Part shown: in pieces, positions 36,920-45,947 of the stretch
How the letters are laid out: every line of letters starts with the position of its first letter
How positions within the stretch are numbered: the first letter of the stretch is position 1
From: Nitrosomonas communis
GTDB taxonomy: Bacteria > Pseudomonadota > Gammaproteobacteria > Burkholderiales > Nitrosomonadaceae
Assembly: GCF_900114745.1 (NCBI RefSeq)
Contig: NZ_FOUB01000004.1
Coordinates: 1 to 64,000 of the forward strand
Length of the DNA: 64,000 nt
Direction: 5' to 3'
Made by a program: the position numbers and the translations under genes
Notes under the pieces: model-generated
The model's database searches: none
The model's input: the letters and a program-made list of their open reading frames with translations, nothing else
Told to the model about the DNA's origin: nothing

Positions 36920-37020
36920 TTCCATTTCTAAATCAAAAATGACTTTGTCAGCTTCACCTTGCCGTATTATTTATACTGTCTGCGGCTCGCCTTCGCGTCA
37001 TTTTTGATTTAGAGATGGAA
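36920..37020 (+). mobile_element. MITE family 1, copy 7
   Basis: 101 bp, intact inverted ends, perfect TAA duplications at 36917-36919 and 37021-37023. Confidence 0.9.
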
Positions 37021-37163
37021 TAACCTGAAAATCTAGTGAAGCTGATCTAGAGACGGATGAATTTGAGATGAATTGAAGGATTCAGTGAGGCTTATAAAAA
37101 TTTTTTCATCAAAGATGGATAGACCAAATATCTCATCTGTTGTTAAATTACCTTCATAGAAAT

Positions 37164-37739
37164 ATGAGGAATATTCGTTTGATTATGCGCACTCAAATTA
37201 TTGGGGGATTGGTTTTCAGCCTGGCTTGTATTGTTTCGTCTGCTGGCTTTGCAGAGGAGCAGAAGACGCTTGCCTGGTTGCATGAGGTCAAGTTCGGCAT
37301 ATTACACCATGATACCGGCGGTTTGTGGAGTGGTTTCAATCGCGAGAGCGGGGTTGATTTCAATCTGGAAGCCATCTTTTCGCCTCATGTCAAATTTCTC
37401 GGTGGGAGCTTTCGCCCCGCCTTTGGCGGGTCGGCGAATACGGCGGGGGATACCTCCAAATTATATACGGATATTCGTTGGCAATACGAGCATACAAGTG
37501 GTATTTTTTTTGGTATTGGCATAGGCGGGGCAGTGCATAACGGTAAACTTCATCTTGAGCAGGATGATCGTAAGGCGCTCGGGTCACGTGTGCTATTTCA
37601 TATTCCGATTGAGATAGGCTATCGCCTCGGCGCCAAAACCTCGTTGTCGGTTTATTTTGATCACGTTTCCAATGCCTTTCTCGCGGATAAGAATGAAGGT
37701 ATGGATACGTTGGGGGGGCGCTTCGGTTTTCGATTCTAG
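37164..37739 (+). CDS. PagL-like lipid A 3-O-deacylase (acyloxyacyl hydrolase)
   Basis: 191 residues from ATG 37164; ATG 37185 is an alternative that leaves a 22-residue signal peptide and has AGGA 14 nt upstream. A signal peptide ending SAGFAEEQ is followed by an outer-membrane β-barrel pattern ending in Phe (GGRFGFRF). The catalytic His-Ser pair typical of PagL is in VYFDHVSNAFLADKNEGMDT. Known PagL enzymes remove the 3-position acyl chain of lipid A in the outer membrane. Confidence 0.8.
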   Translation: MRNIRLIMRTQIIGGLVFSLACIVSSAGFAEEQKTLAWLHEVKFGILHHDTGGLWSGFNRESGVDFNLEAIFSPHVKFLGGSFRPAFGGSANTAGDTSKLYTDIRWQYEHTSGIFFGIGIGGAVHNGKLHLEQDDRKALGSRVLFHIPIEIGYRLGAKTSLSVYFDHVSNAFLADKNEGMDTLGGRFGFRF

Positions 37740-37827
37740 CTTTCCCATTCCATCGCAGTACGTTCAATCCTTTTTGATCAAAAGGAGTAGGTGAAGTTAG
37801 GTTCTTTAACGCTGTTCAAGCTTATTA

Positions 37828-37928
37828 TTCCATTTCTAAATCAAAACTGACTTTGTCGGCTTCACCTTGCCGTATTATTTATACTGTCTGCGGTTCGCCT
37901 TCGCGTCATTTTCGATTTAGAAATGGAA
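37828..37928 (+). mobile_element. MITE family 1, copy 8
   Basis: 101 bp, intact ends, perfect TTA duplications (37825-37827, 37929-37931). It ends 26 bp before the hflK ATG, so any promoter from further upstream must read through it, or the promoter lies inside it. Confidence 0.92.
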
Positions 37929-37954
37929 TTACTCTTTTTAACTGGAGATGGTAA

Positions 37955-38926
37955 ATGAACGATCTCAAGTCAATTCTAGGACGTATCTTAAGTACGCGGC
38001 CAATTTACCCCTTGCTGGGTGTCATGCTGCTGATCGTGGCGTTGACTTCTTCGTTTTATACCATTCCGGCTGAGTCGGAAGGTATTGTGCTTCGCTTTGG
38101 CAAATATATCGAAAAAGTTCCATCGGGCTTACATGTCAAATTGCCGTTTGAAATTGATACCGTGATTTCGGTACCGACGCAGCGGCAGCAGAAACTGGAA
38201 TTCGGTTTTGCCACACCTGGGTATACTAACCCCGATCAGGCTGGTGATGAGCCAGAGCTGGAGAAATCGATGGTGACCGGCGATCTGAATTCAGCCCTGG
38301 TGGAATGGATCGTACAGTATCGCATTACTGATCCTGAAAAATACCTGTTCGATGTGCGCGACCCTGGCCTGACTTTACGGGATATTTCTGAGGCAGTGAT
38401 GCGCGAGGTCGTAGGCGATCGGACGGTCGATGAGATCATTACTATCGGTCGGCAAGAGATTGAGGAAACTGCCTTAGCGCGTATTCGCCTGCTGACAGAA
38501 CACTATCAGTTGGGGATGACCATTAACCAGGTGCAGTTGAAAAATGTCAATCCACCAGAACCGGTGCAGCCTTCTTTTAATGAAGTAAATCGTGCGCAGC
38601 AGGATCGGGAAAATGCCATTAACCTGGCAAATGGCGAGTACAACAAAGCTGTGCCGCGCGCACGCGGTGAAGCCGATCAGAAAATACGTGCAGCCGATGG
38701 CTATCGGTTTAAGCGCATTAATGAAGCCGAGGGGGATGTGGCTGCCTTCAATCAATTGCTGGAGCAATATCTCAAGGCACCGGAGGTCACGCGCACCCGT
38801 ATCTATCTGGAGACCTTGGGTGAAGTATTACCGCAAGCCAGGCAGCAAATTATCGTGGACGATACGGTGCAGCAGATCTTGCCTATGCTACCTTTTCCAA
38901 CCAAATCAGTGGAGAGGCTGCAATGA
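37955..38926 (+). CDS. hflK: FtsH protease modulator HflK
   Basis: 323 residues. TM segment near residues 18-37, then the SPFH/band-7 domain: TIPAESEGIVLRFGKYIEKV, GLHVKLPFEID, and the coiled-coil region with NEVNRAQQDRENAINLANGE. It lacks the long Gly/Pro-rich N-terminus of many HflK proteins. HflK and HflC form a cage around the membrane protease FtsH. GGAGA lies upstream. The stop overlaps the hflC start (ATGA). Confidence 0.93.
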   Translation: MNDLKSILGRILSTRPIYPLLGVMLLIVALTSSFYTIPAESEGIVLRFGKYIEKVPSGLHVKLPFEIDTVISVPTQRQQKLEFGFATPGYTNPDQAGDEPELEKSMVTGDLNSALVEWIVQYRITDPEKYLFDVRDPGLTLRDISEAVMREVVGDRTVDEIITIGRQEIEETALARIRLLTEHYQLGMTINQVQLKNVNPPEPVQPSFNEVNRAQQDRENAINLANGEYNKAVPRARGEADQKIRAADGYRFKRINEAEGDVAAFNQLLEQYLKAPEVTRTRIYLETLGEVLPQARQQIIVDDTVQQILPMLPFPTKSVERLQ

Positions 38927-39888
38927 AACAGTCGATAAAAAGCATCGCATTCATCCTGGCGGTAGTGATTCTGGTAGCCATGTCCACCTATACGATCAAT
39001 CAGACTGAGCAGGTCATCATTACCCAGTTTGGCAAACCGGTAGGGGATCCGATTACAACACCCGGATTGCATTTCAAGCTGCCTTTTATCCAGCGGGTGA
39101 ACAGTTTTGATAAACGCTATCTGGCTTGGGACGGACCCATGGTAGAAATGTCAACCAAGGATAAAACCTATGTGCAGGTGGATACGTTTGCCCGCTGGCG
39201 GATTAAAGAGCCGATGCGTTACTACTTGCGACTGAGGGACGAACGCAGCGCTCAGTCACGCTTGGAGGATATCCTCGGTAGTGAAACCCGCACAGCAATC
39301 GCGCGGCACGAACTCATCGAAGCGGTACGCTCCGATAAAGACCGGCAACCACTGCAGGATGAAAGCTTCGGTTCTTTAACAGGCACAGGTACACTGGGTC
39401 TATTACGGCCGATCAAAGTGGGCCGTGCTGCGATCGAGAAAGAAGTGTTCGAAGCAGCCGCACCCAAATTGGCAGAGTTTGGCATTGAATTGCTCGATGT
39501 TCGTTTCAAGCGCATTCATTACAATCAACAGGTGCTGGAACGTATCTACCAACGGATGATCAGTGAGCGTTTACAGATTGCGCAGCGTTTCCGTTCGGAA
39601 GGTGAGGGGGAGGCAGCACGTATCAATGGTAACAAGGAGCGCGACATTAACGAAATCGCATCGACCGCTTACAAGCGTGCTCAGGAAATTCGCGGCGAGG
39701 CCGATGCCAAAGCGTCGGAAATCTACGCCAAGGCTTATGCGCAGAAACCTGAAGCAGCCGAATTTTATAAATTCCTCAAAAGCATGGAAACCTACCGCAA
39801 GATTGTTAATGGCGATGCTACCCTGGTGCTTTCAACTGACAGTGAGCTGTTTGCATGGCTTAAACGAATCGAACAGAAAGAGCATTAA
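38923..39888 (+). CDS. hflC: FtsH protease modulator HflC
   Basis: 321 residues with one N-terminal TM (IAFILAVVILVAMSTYTI), then a band-7 domain (VIITQFGKPVGDPITTPGLH) and a coiled coil with GEGEAARINGNKERDINEIA. ATGA overlap with hflK shows translational coupling. The last ~75 codons are duplicated as a relic at 41983-42237. Confidence 0.93.
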   Translation: MKQSIKSIAFILAVVILVAMSTYTINQTEQVIITQFGKPVGDPITTPGLHFKLPFIQRVNSFDKRYLAWDGPMVEMSTKDKTYVQVDTFARWRIKEPMRYYLRLRDERSAQSRLEDILGSETRTAIARHELIEAVRSDKDRQPLQDESFGSLTGTGTLGLLRPIKVGRAAIEKEVFEAAAPKLAEFGIELLDVRFKRIHYNQQVLERIYQRMISERLQIAQRFRSEGEGEAARINGNKERDINEIASTAYKRAQEIRGEADAKASEIYAKAYAQKPEAAEFYKFLKSMETYRKIVNGDATLVLSTDSELFAWLKRIEQKEH

Positions 39889-39913
39889 ATAAATGAATGA
39901 ATTGGACTTCTAA

Positions 39914-40230
39914 CGGCAGGTTTTAGCTAATGAGTTCAAGGCAGCTTGTTCTTGTTGAGTAGAGATCAATTTGTATTTATGCTTAATGTGCTTCCACCGC
40001 TTTCCATACTCACACCAATAGGCTTTTCGAGGCGGCAGCCATTATTCATGGGGCGCTTTATCTGATTGCCATGATTAGTTTTGTCGCTTACCACTACAAG
40101 ATTGTCGAAGTCATTAGCAAATTCTCTGCGCTGCCTTTTTGTCCAGTTGCCGGCACCATGCCGGTGGGCATGCGCAAGTGGCACAATATGATCGATATCG
40201 ACATCTGACGCTTGGGTAATGTTTTTCCGG
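39914..40230 (-). pseudogene. DUF1524 HNH nuclease, C-terminal relic (duplicate)
   Basis: Reads MPLAHAHRHGAGNWTKRQRR, then EFANDFDNLVVVSDKTNH, with frameshifts afterwards. It is a duplicate of the C-terminal half of the intact gene at 42259-42855. The N-terminal half is missing at ~40230. Confidence 0.8.
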
Positions 40231-40270
40231 TTTAGACGCCAAACTATTTGAAAAAAATAGTTTTCAAATA

Positions 40271-40543
40271 TTAATTATCGCGCTGAGATTTATTTATCTG
40301 GTTCTTATCAATAATCGCCACTAGAATCAGAACGAAGGAAAAAAGTCTGACTAAATAGAAAACCGGCTCATTCTCGTCGGCGTTGGAGCTCAGCCCGAGC
40401 AAAACTCTGTTTATTCCCTCCAGAGTAAAAGACACGGCGAAAAAAAGAAAGAAACGGTCGTGCGTTCTTTTCCAGAAACGCAGGAAAAACAATCCGATCG
40501 TCAAATTCGTCATGGCTATCGCCCCCAGCAACAATTGACTCAT
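40271..40543 (-). CDS. DUF5985-type small membrane protein (distal)
   Basis: 90 residues, three predicted TM segments (LLLGAIAMTNLTIGLFFLRF; FFLFFAVSFTLEGINRVLLG; YLVRLFSFVLILVAII). It resembles the DUF5985 family. It sits 10 bp behind a paralogous gene in a three-gene minus-strand operon. Function unknown. Confidence 0.65.
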   Translation of the reverse strand: MSQLLLGAIAMTNLTIGLFFLRFWKRTHDRFFLFFAVSFTLEGINRVLLGLSSNADENEPVFYLVRLFSFVLILVAIIDKNQINKSQRDN

Positions 40544-40553
40544 AATTTTATCC

Positions 40554-40811
40554 TTATTCCGAATCCCAGATCAGCCCATACAAAAACACCAGAACTGACG
40601 CAAATGCCACTAATAAACGCACTATTAAAAGGTCAAAATGCGGTACCAGCAACTTATCAGCAAACACAAGCGCATTGTTCAACGTCAAGCCGATAAAACA
40701 CAACCCGCCCCAGAGCAGCAGTTTATATCTGCTCCGGCAATAGGCTTTCAGCAGGAGCCAAGCGCACAACAAAGCGGTTAAAGCGCATAACAGATAAATC
40801 GCTCCGGCCAT
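40554..40811 (-). CDS. DUF5985-type small membrane protein (proximal)
   Basis: 85 residues, three TM segments (IYLLCALTALLCAWLLLKAY; WGGLCFIGLTLNNALVFADK; LLIVRLLVAFASVLVFLYGL). A paired paralogue follows. It starts 2 bp after the stop of the upstream regulator-like gene, so the genes are translationally linked. Confidence 0.65.
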   Translation of the reverse strand: MAGAIYLLCALTALLCAWLLLKAYCRSRYKLLLWGGLCFIGLTLNNALVFADKLLVPHFDLLIVRLLVAFASVLVFLYGLIWDSE

Positions 40812-40813
40812 TC

Positions 40814-41197
40814 TTAATTATCCTCCTTTTTTCTGAATTTGAAGGCATCGGCAAACTTCTGAACCCTGGTTTGCGGTTTATTGTGGATCAAATTTGTGAC
40901 AGGGATTAAATATTTTGCATAAATTTCAGCAACACGATTTACCATCTCTGCCAGCTCAGGCGAGTTTGGTTGATAAAAGTAACTGGTTGAATTGTTTTCC
41001 TTAACTGCGAGAAATCCCTGTGCATGAAGGTGCGCTAAAACTTCTTCGGTTTGCTGTGTATTTGTATAGAGTCTTTGGGCTAATGTCGCACTGTCCCATT
41101 CAATTTCCGCTTGATTGCGAAGGAGCAGCAGTCCTTCCAATTCAGCGATGGAATCAATTTTATCAATGATGAACTGCCGCACCTCTTCAGGAATCAA
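40814..41197 (-). CDS. Winged-helix-like regulator of the DUF5985 operon
   Basis: 127 residues, no TM. The N-terminal helical part ELEGLLLLRNQAEIEWDSAT and then LAQRLYTNTQQTEEVLAHLH suggest a MarR/winged-helix DNA-binding fold. A basic tail (RVQKFADAFKFRKKE) follows. As first gene of the operon it may control the two small membrane proteins; this is inference. Confidence 0.55.
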   Translation of the reverse strand: MIPEEVRQFIIDKIDSIAELEGLLLLRNQAEIEWDSATLAQRLYTNTQQTEEVLAHLHAQGFLAVKENNSTSYFYQPNSPELAEMVNRVAEIYAKYLIPVTNLIHNKPQTRVQKFADAFKFRKKEDN

Positions 41198-41484
41198 GTC
41201 ATCTCCATGATTAAATTAATGTATAAGATATTTTCTCCGACAAGGACAATCGTTCGGAAATTTTTAATGACTGAAACAAAAAAAGTTAATTATTTTCAAA
41301 GATTAAAACAATTTATAATCTGCAGTTCTGTCCTCGAAAGAAGAAGCGATTTTCGGGCAAAGTTATCCCTGATAATTGCAGATTTATAAATAATAAACTT
41401 AAACAATAATTCATTTTTTTTGCGAAAATAGGAATTTTAACAAATCACCGAAGAAAAATTCGGCTTTGTCCTTTCGAATATATA

Positions 41485-41835
41485 GGAAAAATAGACGTTC
41501 TTTTTAATAACAACCGAATGTGCGGGAAACGGTTTGATCGTCAACCGAACGGAAAGTCATCTGAAATTGGCAAAATTTGTGTTCGATCAGTCACAAAAAG
41601 TGTTGGATTGGGGCTCTTTTTTGCTATTTGCATGAAAGACGCCCAGGGGGTAGGTCAGCTTAATCATGAAGAGAGCTGTAAAAGCTGAGCTGCGATTTAG
41701 ATAGTCTCGAATGGATCAAAGACCTGAACAGGTGCTCTGGGTGGTGCCCGAGAGGACAAGCCGAGATGATCAAGAGTTTTGGTGATCGCAGCTTTCTCCA
41801 GGATGGCGGCGATGATTTTGTTTTAACGTCACGCG
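41485..41835 (-). mobile_element. IS91-like element, 3' end relic (copy A)
   Basis: The minus frame preserves a transposase C-terminus (NKIIAAILEKAAITKTLDHL, then GLSSRAPPRAPVQVFDPFE) and then the non-coding terminus down to GGAAAAATAGACGTTC at 41485. Copy B at 57405 is the same with a MITE inside; copy C at 50108 keeps only the terminus. Confidence 0.65.
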
Positions 41836-41982
41836 TCCGTTTTCAGGGTATCGACTTCTCGGGCCAGGCCTTGATCTGCTAATTAACTCTGGCGAAAAAG
41901 GCGATTATTTCCCTTTTTCGCTAGCGCTGCCAGCAATTAAACAAGTAGCAAGCCGAGCCCGGAATTCATCAATGAAGATGAG

Positions 41983-42237
41983 TTGATCGCATCGACCGCT
42001 TACAAGCGTGTTCAAGAAATTCGTGGTGAAGCGGATGCCAAAGCGTCCGAAATCTACGCCGAGGCTTATGCGCAAAAACCTGAAGCAGCCGAATTTTATA
42101 AATTCATCAAGAGCATGGAAACCTACCGCAAGATTGAAAATGGCGATGCTACCCTGGTGCTTTCAACCGATAGTGAGCTGTTTGCATTGCTTAAACGAAT
42201 CGAACAGAAAGAGCAGAAAGAGAAGAAAGAGCATTAA
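41983..42237 (+). pseudogene. Duplicated hflC 3' end
   Basis: 84 codons reading IASTAYKRVQEIRGEADAKA and ending EQKEQKEKKEH, nearly identical to the C-terminus of HflC. The copy begins abruptly at ATCGCATCGACCGC (41985). No start context of its own. Confidence 0.85.
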
Positions 42238-42258
42238 ATCAATGAGTGAATCTGACTG

Positions 42259-42855
42259 CTAATGGCAGGTTTTGGCTAATGAGTTCAAGGCAGCTTGTTC
42301 TTGTTGAGTAGAGATCAATTGGTATTTATGCTTAATATGCTTCCATCGCTTGCCATATTCACACCAATAGGCTTTGCGAGGGGGCAACCATTCATGGGGC
42401 GCTTTATCTGATTTGGCATGATTAGTTTTGTCGCTTACCACAACAAGATTGTCGAAGTCATTCGCAAATGCTCTACGCTGCTTTTTTGTCCAGCTATCGG
42501 CGCCATGCCGGTGGGCATGCGCGAGGGGCACAATATGATCGATATCGACCTCTGAGGCTTGGGTAAATATTTTGCCGGTATAGACACCGAACCACTTCCC
42601 GGCTATAACCGTGCAGCGACGGGAATCTTTGAATTTAACAGGGGCTGTACTCGTCGCAATCAGTAATTCTTGTCGTGTATTCTGGCAATCACCATCTGCG
42701 TCGATCCAGTGCGGCCAATCTTTGCGGTTATAGGGTTTGCTAGTGAGCGGAGTATCCACTTTTGGGGGGTAACGCCCGATCTGTTTATCTGTGGCGCAAC
42801 CATGAAGCACAACCAAAGTAGCGATAAGCAGGAGGAATAGAAAAACATTTCTCAT
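42259..42855 (-). CDS. Exported HNH nuclease, DUF1524 type
   Basis: 198 residues with a lipoprotein-like signal (FLLLIATLVVLHGCATDK; lipobox Cys 20). A DUF1524 nuclease domain follows: EVDIDHIVPLAHAHRHGADS, FANDFDNLVVVSDKTNHAKS, DKAPHEWLPP, YWCEYGKRW. Related proteins are secreted or envelope-bound nucleases. Cys pairs (DCQNT and RRCTV) fit an exported fold. A truncated duplicate lies at 39914-40230. Confidence 0.82.
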   Translation of the reverse strand: MRNVFLFLLLIATLVVLHGCATDKQIGRYPPKVDTPLTSKPYNRKDWPHWIDADGDCQNTRQELLIATSTAPVKFKDSRRCTVIAGKWFGVYTGKIFTQASEVDIDHIVPLAHAHRHGADSWTKKQRRAFANDFDNLVVVSDKTNHAKSDKAPHEWLPPRKAYWCEYGKRWKHIKHKYQLISTQQEQAALNSLAKTCH

Positions 42856-42930
42856 GAATCAAATTGACTTAATTTTAGGGGGAGCTATTTTGAGGGATTG
42901 GATGAGATTTGACTAGAATTTAACTGCTAA

Positions 42931-43030
42931 TTACATTTCACAATCAAACCCTGACTTTGTCGGTTCACCTTGCTGATGATTGTGATTGTCTGCGGCTCGC
43001 CTTCGCGTCAAGTTTGATTGGGAAATGGAG
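42931..43030 (+). mobile_element. MITE family 1, copy 9
   Basis: 100-bp divergent copy (TTACATTTCACAATCAAA; GATTGGGAAATGGAG) but with perfect TAA flanks (42928-42930, 43031-43033). It precedes eutB by 85 bp. Confidence 0.85.
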
Positions 43031-43115
43031 TAAAGGGGAAGTAAAGGGGAAGAGGCGGCGGTTGGATAGGCTATCAGCTCGTGTTACACTGAAAAAAAAC
43101 CTCATTGAGCTATTT

Positions 43116-44531
43116 ATGGTCTACCGCTTCAGCATAGGCGCATTTCGCTATCAATTTAATGGTTTGAAAGATCTGCTCGCTAAGGCATCTCCCGCTCGTT
43201 CGGGTGATTGCCTGGCAGGAGTTGCTGCTGAGACTTATGCGGAGCGAGTGGCGGCACGAATGTGTTTAGCGGAAGTACCCTTAACACGCTTTCTGGAGGA
43301 ATTGCTGATTCCTTATGAAGAGGATGAAGTGACGCGCTTAATCATTGATACGCATGATAAGCAGGCGTTTAGCGAGATCAGCCATCTGACGGTGGGTGAT
43401 TTTCGCGACTGGCTGCTTATAGACAGTACTGATTTCGTCATTTTAAAGCGTGTGGCAGCAGGCATTACCCCGGAAATGGCCGCTGCTGTGTGTAAGCTGA
43501 TGCGCAATCAGGATTTGATTTTAGTGGCGAAGAAATGCCAGGTGATTACCGCCTTCCGCGACACGATTGGCCTGCCTGGCCGTCTTTCTGTACGCTTGCA
43601 GCCTAACCATCCCACTGATGATGTGCGTGGCATTGCTGCTTCTATTCTTGATGGCTTGTTATACGGTTCAGGTGATGCCGTCATTGGCATTAATCCGTCA
43701 TCGGACAGTTTGTTGGCTATGAGGGATCTGTACTATTTGGTAGATGAGATCATTCAACGCTACGACATTCCCACACAATCCTGCATTCTTACTCATGTTA
43801 CCAATCAGATTCAGTTAATTGAAAAAAATATACCGGTCGATCTGGTCTTTCAGTCGATTGCAGGGACTGAAAAGGCGAACAAGCATTTTGGCATTGATCT
43901 CTCGTTGCTGCATGAAGCCAGATCGGCCGCACTCTCTCTTAACCGTGGTACTGTCGGTAATAATGTCATGTATTTTGAGACAGGGCAGGGATCAGCACTA
44001 TCGGCCGATGCCAATTTCGGAATAGATCAGCAGACGTGTGAGGCACGAGCTTATGCGGTTGCGCGTCATTTCTCTCCCTTGCTGACCAATACGGTCGTTG
44101 GCTTTATCGGACCGGAGTATTTATACGATGGGAAGCAACTCATTCGTGCGGGGCTGGAGGACCATCTTTGTGGGAAATTGTTGGGGGTACCACTGGGCTG
44201 CGATGTTTGCTACACGAATCATGCCGAAATTGATCAGGATGATGTGGATACCTTAATGACTTTACTTGCTGCGGCGGGTGTCACTTTCATCATGGGCGTT
44301 CCCGGTGCGGATGACATCATGCTTAATTATCAGTCTACCTCTTTCCATGATGCGCTTTATTTACGTAAGGTGATGGGGCTGGGTGTGGCTCCAGAGTTCG
44401 AACAGTGGCTGAAGCGTGTGAATATTATGAATGATCAAGGTGAGATCCAGCCGGTGGAACCGGCACATCCTCTATTACAAGGGATACCTGAGCATTTATT
44501 GACTTTTAAAACGCCCAATGAGAAAGCCTGA
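43116..44531 (+). CDS. eutB: Ethanolamine ammonia-lyase large subunit
   Basis: 471 residues. ATG 43116 is chosen because MVYRFSIGAFRYQFNGLKDL matches the family start; upstream in-frame codons lie in the MITE. Family blocks: RSGDCLAGVAAETYAERVAA, LPGRLSVRLQPNHPTDDVRG, GDAVIGINPSSDS, LYFETGQGSALSA-type block, GFIGPEYLYDGKQLIRAGLE. With EutC it cleaves ethanolamine to acetaldehyde and ammonia using adenosylcobalamin. No microcompartment or permease genes are nearby. The 14-bp overlap with eutC shows coupling. Confidence 0.93.
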   Translation: MVYRFSIGAFRYQFNGLKDLLAKASPARSGDCLAGVAAETYAERVAARMCLAEVPLTRFLEELLIPYEEDEVTRLIIDTHDKQAFSEISHLTVGDFRDWLLIDSTDFVILKRVAAGITPEMAAAVCKLMRNQDLILVAKKCQVITAFRDTIGLPGRLSVRLQPNHPTDDVRGIAASILDGLLYGSGDAVIGINPSSDSLLAMRDLYYLVDEIIQRYDIPTQSCILTHVTNQIQLIEKNIPVDLVFQSIAGTEKANKHFGIDLSLLHEARSAALSLNRGTVGNNVMYFETGQGSALSADANFGIDQQTCEARAYAVARHFSPLLTNTVVGFIGPEYLYDGKQLIRAGLEDHLCGKLLGVPLGCDVCYTNHAEIDQDDVDTLMTLLAAAGVTFIMGVPGADDIMLNYQSTSFHDALYLRKVMGLGVAPEFEQWLKRVNIMNDQGEIQPVEPAHPLLQGIPEHLLTFKTPNEKA

Positions 44532-45321
44532 TAAACCCATCCTGAGCAGAGATCCCTGGCAACAGTTAAAGAGGTTTACTCGCGCACGGATTGCCTTGGG
44601 AAGGGCTGGCAGCAGTCTGCCAACAAGAGAGTTACTGGATTTTACTTTATCGCATGCCATGGCGAGAGATGCGGTCCATCTGGCTTTGAATGAGACAGCT
44701 CTTGCGCAGGAGTTAGAAGAGCAGGGGTTCTCTACTCAGCTGGTACATAGCAAAGCATTTGATCGCATGAGTTATTTATTACGACCAGATTATGGACGGC
44801 AGCTAAATGAGCAAAGCAGACGGCAGTTACAGGCCATCAAACCTGTCATTCCATCTGGTGCAGTTAATTTGGTTATTGTCGTTGGCGATGGATTATCCTC
44901 ATTGGCTATTGAGCGCCATGCCAAGCCATTGCTTATCGAAATAAAAAAGAATATTCCTGAGCAATGGAAACTGGGTCCTGTTGTGATTGCCTCACAGGCA
45001 CGTGTCGCATTGGCTGATGAAATTGGGGAGTTGCTGGCGGCTGATATCGTTGCCATACTGATTGGGGAACGTCCAGGATTGAGATCACCTGACAGCTTGA
45101 GCATTTATATAACTTATGCGCCCAGGGTTGGTTGTAGTGATGCAGACCGGAACTGTATTTCTAATATTTGTTCCGAGGGGTTATCTTATGTCACTGCCGC
45201 AAAGAAACTACTCTGGTTGGCAAAAGAAGCTATACGGCGAAAGCTGTCCGGCGTAGCGCTAAAAGATGAAGGTGGTTTGCAAGAAATCGCAGTTATTGAC
45301 CAGCATAGAAAACTGCTTTAA
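44518..45321 (+). CDS. eutC: Ethanolamine ammonia-lyase small subunit
   Basis: 267 residues: FTRARIALGRAGSSLPTREL, LDFTLSHAMARDAVHLAL, IVVGDGLSSLAIERHAKPLL, GERPGLRSPDSLSIYITYAP, and CISNICSEGLSYVTAAKKL, all EutC hallmarks including the cobalamin-contact region. Overlaps eutB by 14 bp. Confidence 0.93.
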   Translation: MRKPDKPILSRDPWQQLKRFTRARIALGRAGSSLPTRELLDFTLSHAMARDAVHLALNETALAQELEEQGFSTQLVHSKAFDRMSYLLRPDYGRQLNEQSRRQLQAIKPVIPSGAVNLVIVVGDGLSSLAIERHAKPLLIEIKKNIPEQWKLGPVVIASQARVALADEIGELLAADIVAILIGERPGLRSPDSLSIYITYAPRVGCSDADRNCISNICSEGLSYVTAAKKLLWLAKEAIRRKLSGVALKDEGGLQEIAVIDQHRKLL

Positions 45322-45392
45322 CTGTCCCTATCTAAAAATATTTATTATTTAAGGAAAACTTAACAAAAGCTTATTTCGAAAACAGTTACTCA

Positions 45393-45668
45393 TTATTTTT
45401 TACCGGCACGATCTTTCATGGTAGGCTCTTCAGGAATATTCTTGCGAGGCAGTGAATTTTCTGGAATGGCTTGTTCAAAAGGAATATCTTTATTAGGTTC
45501 TCGCTCAGGAGGATTTTCAACAGGATCTCTTCTCGGGAGATCCTGTTGAGGAGGTTCCTTTTGAGGAGGTTCCTTTTGAGGCGGGTTGTCTTTAGGAATA
45601 GGGGGAAAAGTTGATTCTACACAAGGTGCATTATCACCTGGTCCGATGTCGATATTTCTTTTAGGCAT
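45393..45668 (-). CDS. Proline/charged-rich hypothetical protein
   Basis: 91 residues, no signal peptide, with repeated PPQKEPPQKEPPQQ and NPPEREPNKD units. Probably disordered. AAGGAG 8 bp upstream (GAGCAAACAT context) supports translation. Function unknown. Confidence 0.55.
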   Translation of the reverse strand: MPKRNIDIGPGDNAPCVESTFPPIPKDNPPQKEPPQKEPPQQDLPRRDPVENPPEREPNKDIPFEQAIPENSLPRKNIPEEPTMKDRAGKK

Positions 45669-45947
45669 GTTTGCTCCTTCAAGGAGTTACTTGTATCTGT
45701 AGTACAGCTACTATCATGAGAACAGTGTTTTTATGTAAATCATGATAGTGAATATCTATTACTTAGTCAGTTCGTTATCACACATTAAATATTGATAGTT
45801 ATTTCTATCATTACTCATCTTTGTTAAGTTCAGATGGAAGCATGAAGTAATTTTGCCATTGATACCGTGCACCATGCTTTTAAACTATTTGGCATCAGCC
45901 AAAGGGATAACATAGAATATGTTATGAAAAAATAGAAAACGCTTAAT

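Larger units (their letters stand above)
36400..37023 (+). repeat. Duplicated unit: ~110-bp segment plus MITE
   Basis: The segment from ~36405 (CACAATTTTCGTGGATAAGG, CTGTGGTAACTG) recurs at ~36780 (CACAATTTTCGTGGATAAGG, CTGTGAGTAACTG). In each case a family 1 MITE follows downstream. There is no gene in the whole stretch. Confidence 0.8.
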
